Assembly: GCA_007126995.1 (NCBI GenBank)
Contig: SLAD01000051.1
Span: 1-8,650 of the forward strand
Direction of reading: 5' to 3'
Origin: Kiritimatiellia bacterium
GTDB lineage: Bacteria; Verrucomicrobiota; Kiritimatiellia; SLAD01
DNA: 8,650 bases
The translations under genes and the position numbers were made by a program. The notes under the pieces are model-generated. The model worked only from the letters and a program-made list of their open reading frames with translations. It searched no databases and was not told the origin of the DNA. Shown in pieces: positions 6,082 to 8,650 of this stretch. Each line of letters starts with the position of its first letter. The first letter of the stretch is position 1.

Positions 6082-8595
6082 ATGGTGACGGCTAGAAAGC
6101 ATATTAACGGAAATTTCAGTGGTGCGAAGGCGGAGCAAATCAAGGATTTGATGCAGCTTCACCTAAAATACTCGCGTGGCAAAGATTGGCGCAGCGCAAC
6201 GCAGTTTGACCTGCTGAGCAGCTTCTCGAGCGCCGTAATGGACTTGTGTGTAGACCGTTTTATCGCCACGCAACGGACCTATGTCGATAAAGACGTGAAG
6301 CGCGTCTACTACTTGTCGATGGAGTTTTTGACGGGCAAATTTCTCGAGAACAACCTGATCGCCTTGGGCGTGTACGAGGAGGGCAAGAAGGCACTCAAAG
6401 AGCTGGGCCTCGAGCTGGACACGTTGCTCGGCCTCGATGTCGAGGCCGGACTGGGCAACGGTGGCTTGGGTCGGTTGGCGGCCTGCTATCTCGACTCGCT
6501 GGCGGCGCTGGAAATGCCGGGCTATGGTTATGGCCTGCGCTTCGAATACGGCATCTTCAAACAGGACATCATCGACGGCTGGCAAAACGAGACGCCGGAC
6601 CACTGGCTGACGCTGCCGTTTCCGTGGGAAATGGTGCGGCCGGAATTCACGCTGCCGATTCTGGTATATGGCCGCACGGTGAAGTCCCGCAAAGCGGACG
6701 GACGTCCCCACTCCAACTGGGTGGATTGGCAAATGTTCGAGGGCGTGCCGTTCGACGTGCCGATCATCGGGTACGGCGTCAACACCGCCAACATCCTGCG
6801 CCTTTGGCAGGCGCAATCCTCGGCGGGTTTCCGGTTGGATGCCTTTAATGAGGGCGATTACGAGCGGGCGGTGGCCCAAAAGAATTGGGCCGAGAATGTC
6901 ACCAAGGTGCTGTATCCCCCCGACAGCACCGGCGCTGGTAAAGAGCTGCGCCTGCTGCAAGAGTATTTTCTGGTGACCTGTTCGATCCGCGACATGATCC
7001 GTCGCTATCAGAAGAATCACTCCGACCTGCTCAAGTTCGGGGAAAAGAACGCGATCCAGATGAACGACACCCACCCCGCCCTGTCGGTTGCCGAGCTGAT
7101 GCGCGTGCTGGTGGATGATGAGAACATCCCGTGGAATACGGCGTGGGAGATCACCACCAAGAGCTGTGCGTATACCAATCACACCTTACTGCCGGAAGCG
7201 CTGGAGAAATGGCCGGTCGACCTGTTGGCCCACGTTTTGCCGCGTCACTTGGAGCTCATTTTTGAGATTAATCAGCGCTTCCTACAGCGGGTCGAGCTGG
7301 ATTTCCCGGATCAGCCGGACCGCTTGCGCCAAGTCTCTATCATCGAAGAAGAGCCGGTGCGGCAAGTGCGCATGGCGAACTTGGCGATGGTGGGCAGCCA
7401 CAAGGTTAACGGCGTATCGGCGATGCACTCCGACCTGTTGCGTACGCACGTGATGAAGGAGTTTGCCGACCTCTATCCCAGCAAGTTCACCAACGTGACC
7501 AACGGCATCACGCCCCGGCGCTGGTTGCGGCAATGCAATCCGGGCCTGGCCGACTTGATCACCGAGCGTATCGGCGATGGCTGGCTGAGGGATTTGGAAC
7601 AACTGCGCGGTCTGGAGGAGTTCGCCAGCGACGCCGAGTTCCAGAAGGGCGTGCAGGCTGTTCGCCGCGAAAACAAGCGTCGCCTGGCCGAGCATATCCT
7701 GGATACCACCGGCGTAGTCGTGCATGCGAATTCGATTTTCGATGTGCAAATCAAGCGTCTACATATGTACAAGCGACAATTGTTGAACGCGATGCACATC
7801 ATTTCGCAGTATCTGGCGATCAAGAACGATCCCTCGCAGCATGTCGTGCCGCGCACCTATATCTTTGCCGCCAAAGCGGCGCCGTCCTATCACTTGGCGA
7901 AAGTGGTAATCAAACTGCTCAACAACATTGCCAAGCGCGTGAACGAGGATCCTGATGTCGGCGGCCGCATTCGCGTGGTCTTTCTGCCGAATTACAATGT
8001 CACGCTGGCGGAAAAGATTATTCCGGCCACCGACGTGTCCGAGCAAATCTCGACCGCCGGATTCGAGGCTTCCGGCACCGGCAACATGAAGTTCGCCCTG
8101 AACGGCGCGCTGACGCTCGGCACGTGGGACGGCGCCAACGTAGAGATCGCCCAGCACGTCGGGGAAGAGAACATCTTCATCTTCGGGCACCGGGTCGAGG
8201 AACTCGAGCGGCTGAAACAGGAAGGCTATAATCCCTGGGATCACTACAGTCGTGACGAGCAACTCAGGGAAGTCCTGGACGCGATTCGCGGCGATCTCTT
8301 CTCGCCGGACCGGCCGGGCTTGTTCGGTGAATGCTTCGAGGAGCTGGTCCAGCGGGGCGACCACTATTTCTATCTGGCTGACTTCCGCGCCTATGTCGAA
8401 GCGCAAGAGCGCGTGGCGAAGGAATACGAGAACCAGCAAGAGTGGACGCGCAAATCGATCCTGAACACCGCCCGCATGGGCTGGTTCTCCAGCGACCGCA
8501 GCATGCGCGAGTATGCCGAGAAGATTTGGGGCGTGCGATCCTACAGCGTCGAGATGAATGGCAACGGCGACAAGCCGGAGCCGCAACTGGCCTGA
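6082..8595 (+). CDS. glgP: Glycogen / alpha-glucan phosphorylase (GT35)
   Basis: This 837-residue cytoplasmic, PLP-dependent enzyme releases glucose 1-phosphate from the non-reducing ends of alpha-1,4-glucans using phosphate (EC 2.4.1.1). It is close to the usual length of bacterial glycogen phosphorylases (about 800-840). Visible landmarks are YYLSMEFL (76-83), GLGNGGLGRLA (123-133), QMNDTHP (326-332), VTNGITPRRW (near 475), VQIKRLHMYKRQ (555-566) and the phosphorylase signature EASGTGNMKFALN (662-674). Lys670 is the PLP Schiff-base lysine; Lys558, Arg559 and Lys564 match the rabbit muscle residues K568, R569 and K574, a constant offset of 10 that also holds for K680. All key residues are present, so it should be active. 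The mammalian N-terminal phosphoserine region is not recognisable. It stands alone here, divergent from the surface-glycan genes, with no other glycogen gene in the window. Maltodextrin preference (MalP-type) cannot be excluded by sequence reading alone. Confidence 0.96.
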   Translation: MVTARKHINGNFSGAKAEQIKDLMQLHLKYSRGKDWRSATQFDLLSSFSSAVMDLCVDRFIATQRTYVDKDVKRVYYLSMEFLTGKFLENNLIALGVYEEGKKALKELGLELDTLLGLDVEAGLGNGGLGRLAACYLDSLAALEMPGYGYGLRFEYGIFKQDIIDGWQNETPDHWLTLPFPWEMVRPEFTLPILVYGRTVKSRKADGRPHSNWVDWQMFEGVPFDVPIIGYGVNTANILRLWQAQSSAGFRLDAFNEGDYERAVAQKNWAENVTKVLYPPDSTGAGKELRLLQEYFLVTCSIRDMIRRYQKNHSDLLKFGEKNAIQMNDTHPALSVAELMRVLVDDENIPWNTAWEITTKSCAYTNHTLLPEALEKWPVDLLAHVLPRHLELIFEINQRFLQRVELDFPDQPDRLRQVSIIEEEPVRQVRMANLAMVGSHKVNGVSAMHSDLLRTHVMKEFADLYPSKFTNVTNGITPRRWLRQCNPGLADLITERIGDGWLRDLEQLRGLEEFASDAEFQKGVQAVRRENKRRLAEHILDTTGVVVHANSIFDVQIKRLHMYKRQLLNAMHIISQYLAIKNDPSQHVVPRTYIFAAKAAPSYHLAKVVIKLLNNIAKRVNEDPDVGGRIRVVFLPNYNVTLAEKIIPATDVSEQISTAGFEASGTGNMKFALNGALTLGTWDGANVEIAQHVGEENIFIFGHRVEELERLKQEGYNPWDHYSRDEQLREVLDAIRGDLFSPDRPGLFGECFEELVQRGDHYFYLADFRAYVEAQERVAKEYENQQEWTRKSILNTARMGWFSSDRSMREYAEKIWGVRSYSVEMNGNGDKPEPQLA

Positions 8596-8607
8596 CACGG
8601 CGGATGA

Positions 8608-8629
8608 GCGGGCTGCTAGAGGCAGCCGC
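8608..8629 (+). terminator. Possible hairpin terminator after the phosphorylase gene
   Basis: GGCTGC (8611-8616) and GCAGCC (8622-8627) pair around the loop TAGAG; a bulged G (8610) allows two further pairs, 8608-8609 with 8628-8629. It begins 12 nt after the stop codon. No U-tract follows (next bases ATTCAACG), so it is a weak intrinsic terminator or only a 3'-end hairpin. The remaining bases up to 8650 show no gene. Confidence 0.3.
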
Positions 8630-8650
8630 ATTCAACGCTTTGGCGTCGGG

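Noticed and set aside
6163..7182. Minus-strand open frame of 339 codons opposite glgP, and another at 7759-8631
   Set aside because: Both mirror a strongly conserved phosphorylase; no motifs and no plausible ribosome binding site.
1..8650. Defence system, CRISPR array, mobile element or RNA gene
   Set aside because: No direct-repeat array, transposase or integrase motif, tRNA-like fold or rRNA sequence was seen; all four genes are carbohydrate-related.

Overview
The window carries four protein-coding genes on a moderately GC-rich bacterial chromosome. From left to right they are: (i) a 3'-truncated, minus-strand gene for a secreted DUF2961 / glycoside hydrolase family 172 (GH172) protein, open from 1974 down to the window edge; (ii) a minus-strand YfhO-family polytopic membrane protein (2148-4625); (iii) a minus-strand Wzx/MATE-like polysaccharide flippase (4701-5969); and (iv) a divergently transcribed, complete glycogen/alpha-glucan phosphorylase (6082-8595, plus strand). 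The organism looks like a Gram-negative-type, possibly environmental or uncultured bacterium: the exported GH172 and the surface-glycan machinery fit that, but no gene here gives a firm taxonomic marker and I do not name a phylum.

Layout: the flippase and YfhO genes are 75 bp apart on the same strand with no convincing promoter between them, so they probably form a two-gene transcript for building or exporting a surface glycan. The GH172 gene lies downstream on the same strand but is separated by 173 bp holding a perfect 10-bp-arm hairpin, a G/T-rich tract and its own recognisable sigma70-like promoter, so it is probably a separate transcription unit. The 112-bp region between the flippase and phosphorylase genes is a divergent promoter region. 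Only the phosphorylase has a clear Shine-Dalgarno sequence. The GH172 and flippase starts have none, and their best promoter matches place transcription initiation at or within a few bases of the ATG, suggesting leaderless or nearly leaderless messages.

Functionally the theme is carbohydrate: intracellular alpha-glucan breakdown (phosphorylase), lipid-linked glycan translocation and possibly glycosyl transfer at the membrane (flippase plus YfhO), and extracytoplasmic glycan cleavage (GH172). A single pathway linking all four is inference. I saw no RNA gene, CRISPR array, insertion sequence or clearly novel system. The most unusual items are the multi-domain tail of the GH172 protein, the leaderless-type promoters and the dyad/G-T-tract structure at 2028-2081.
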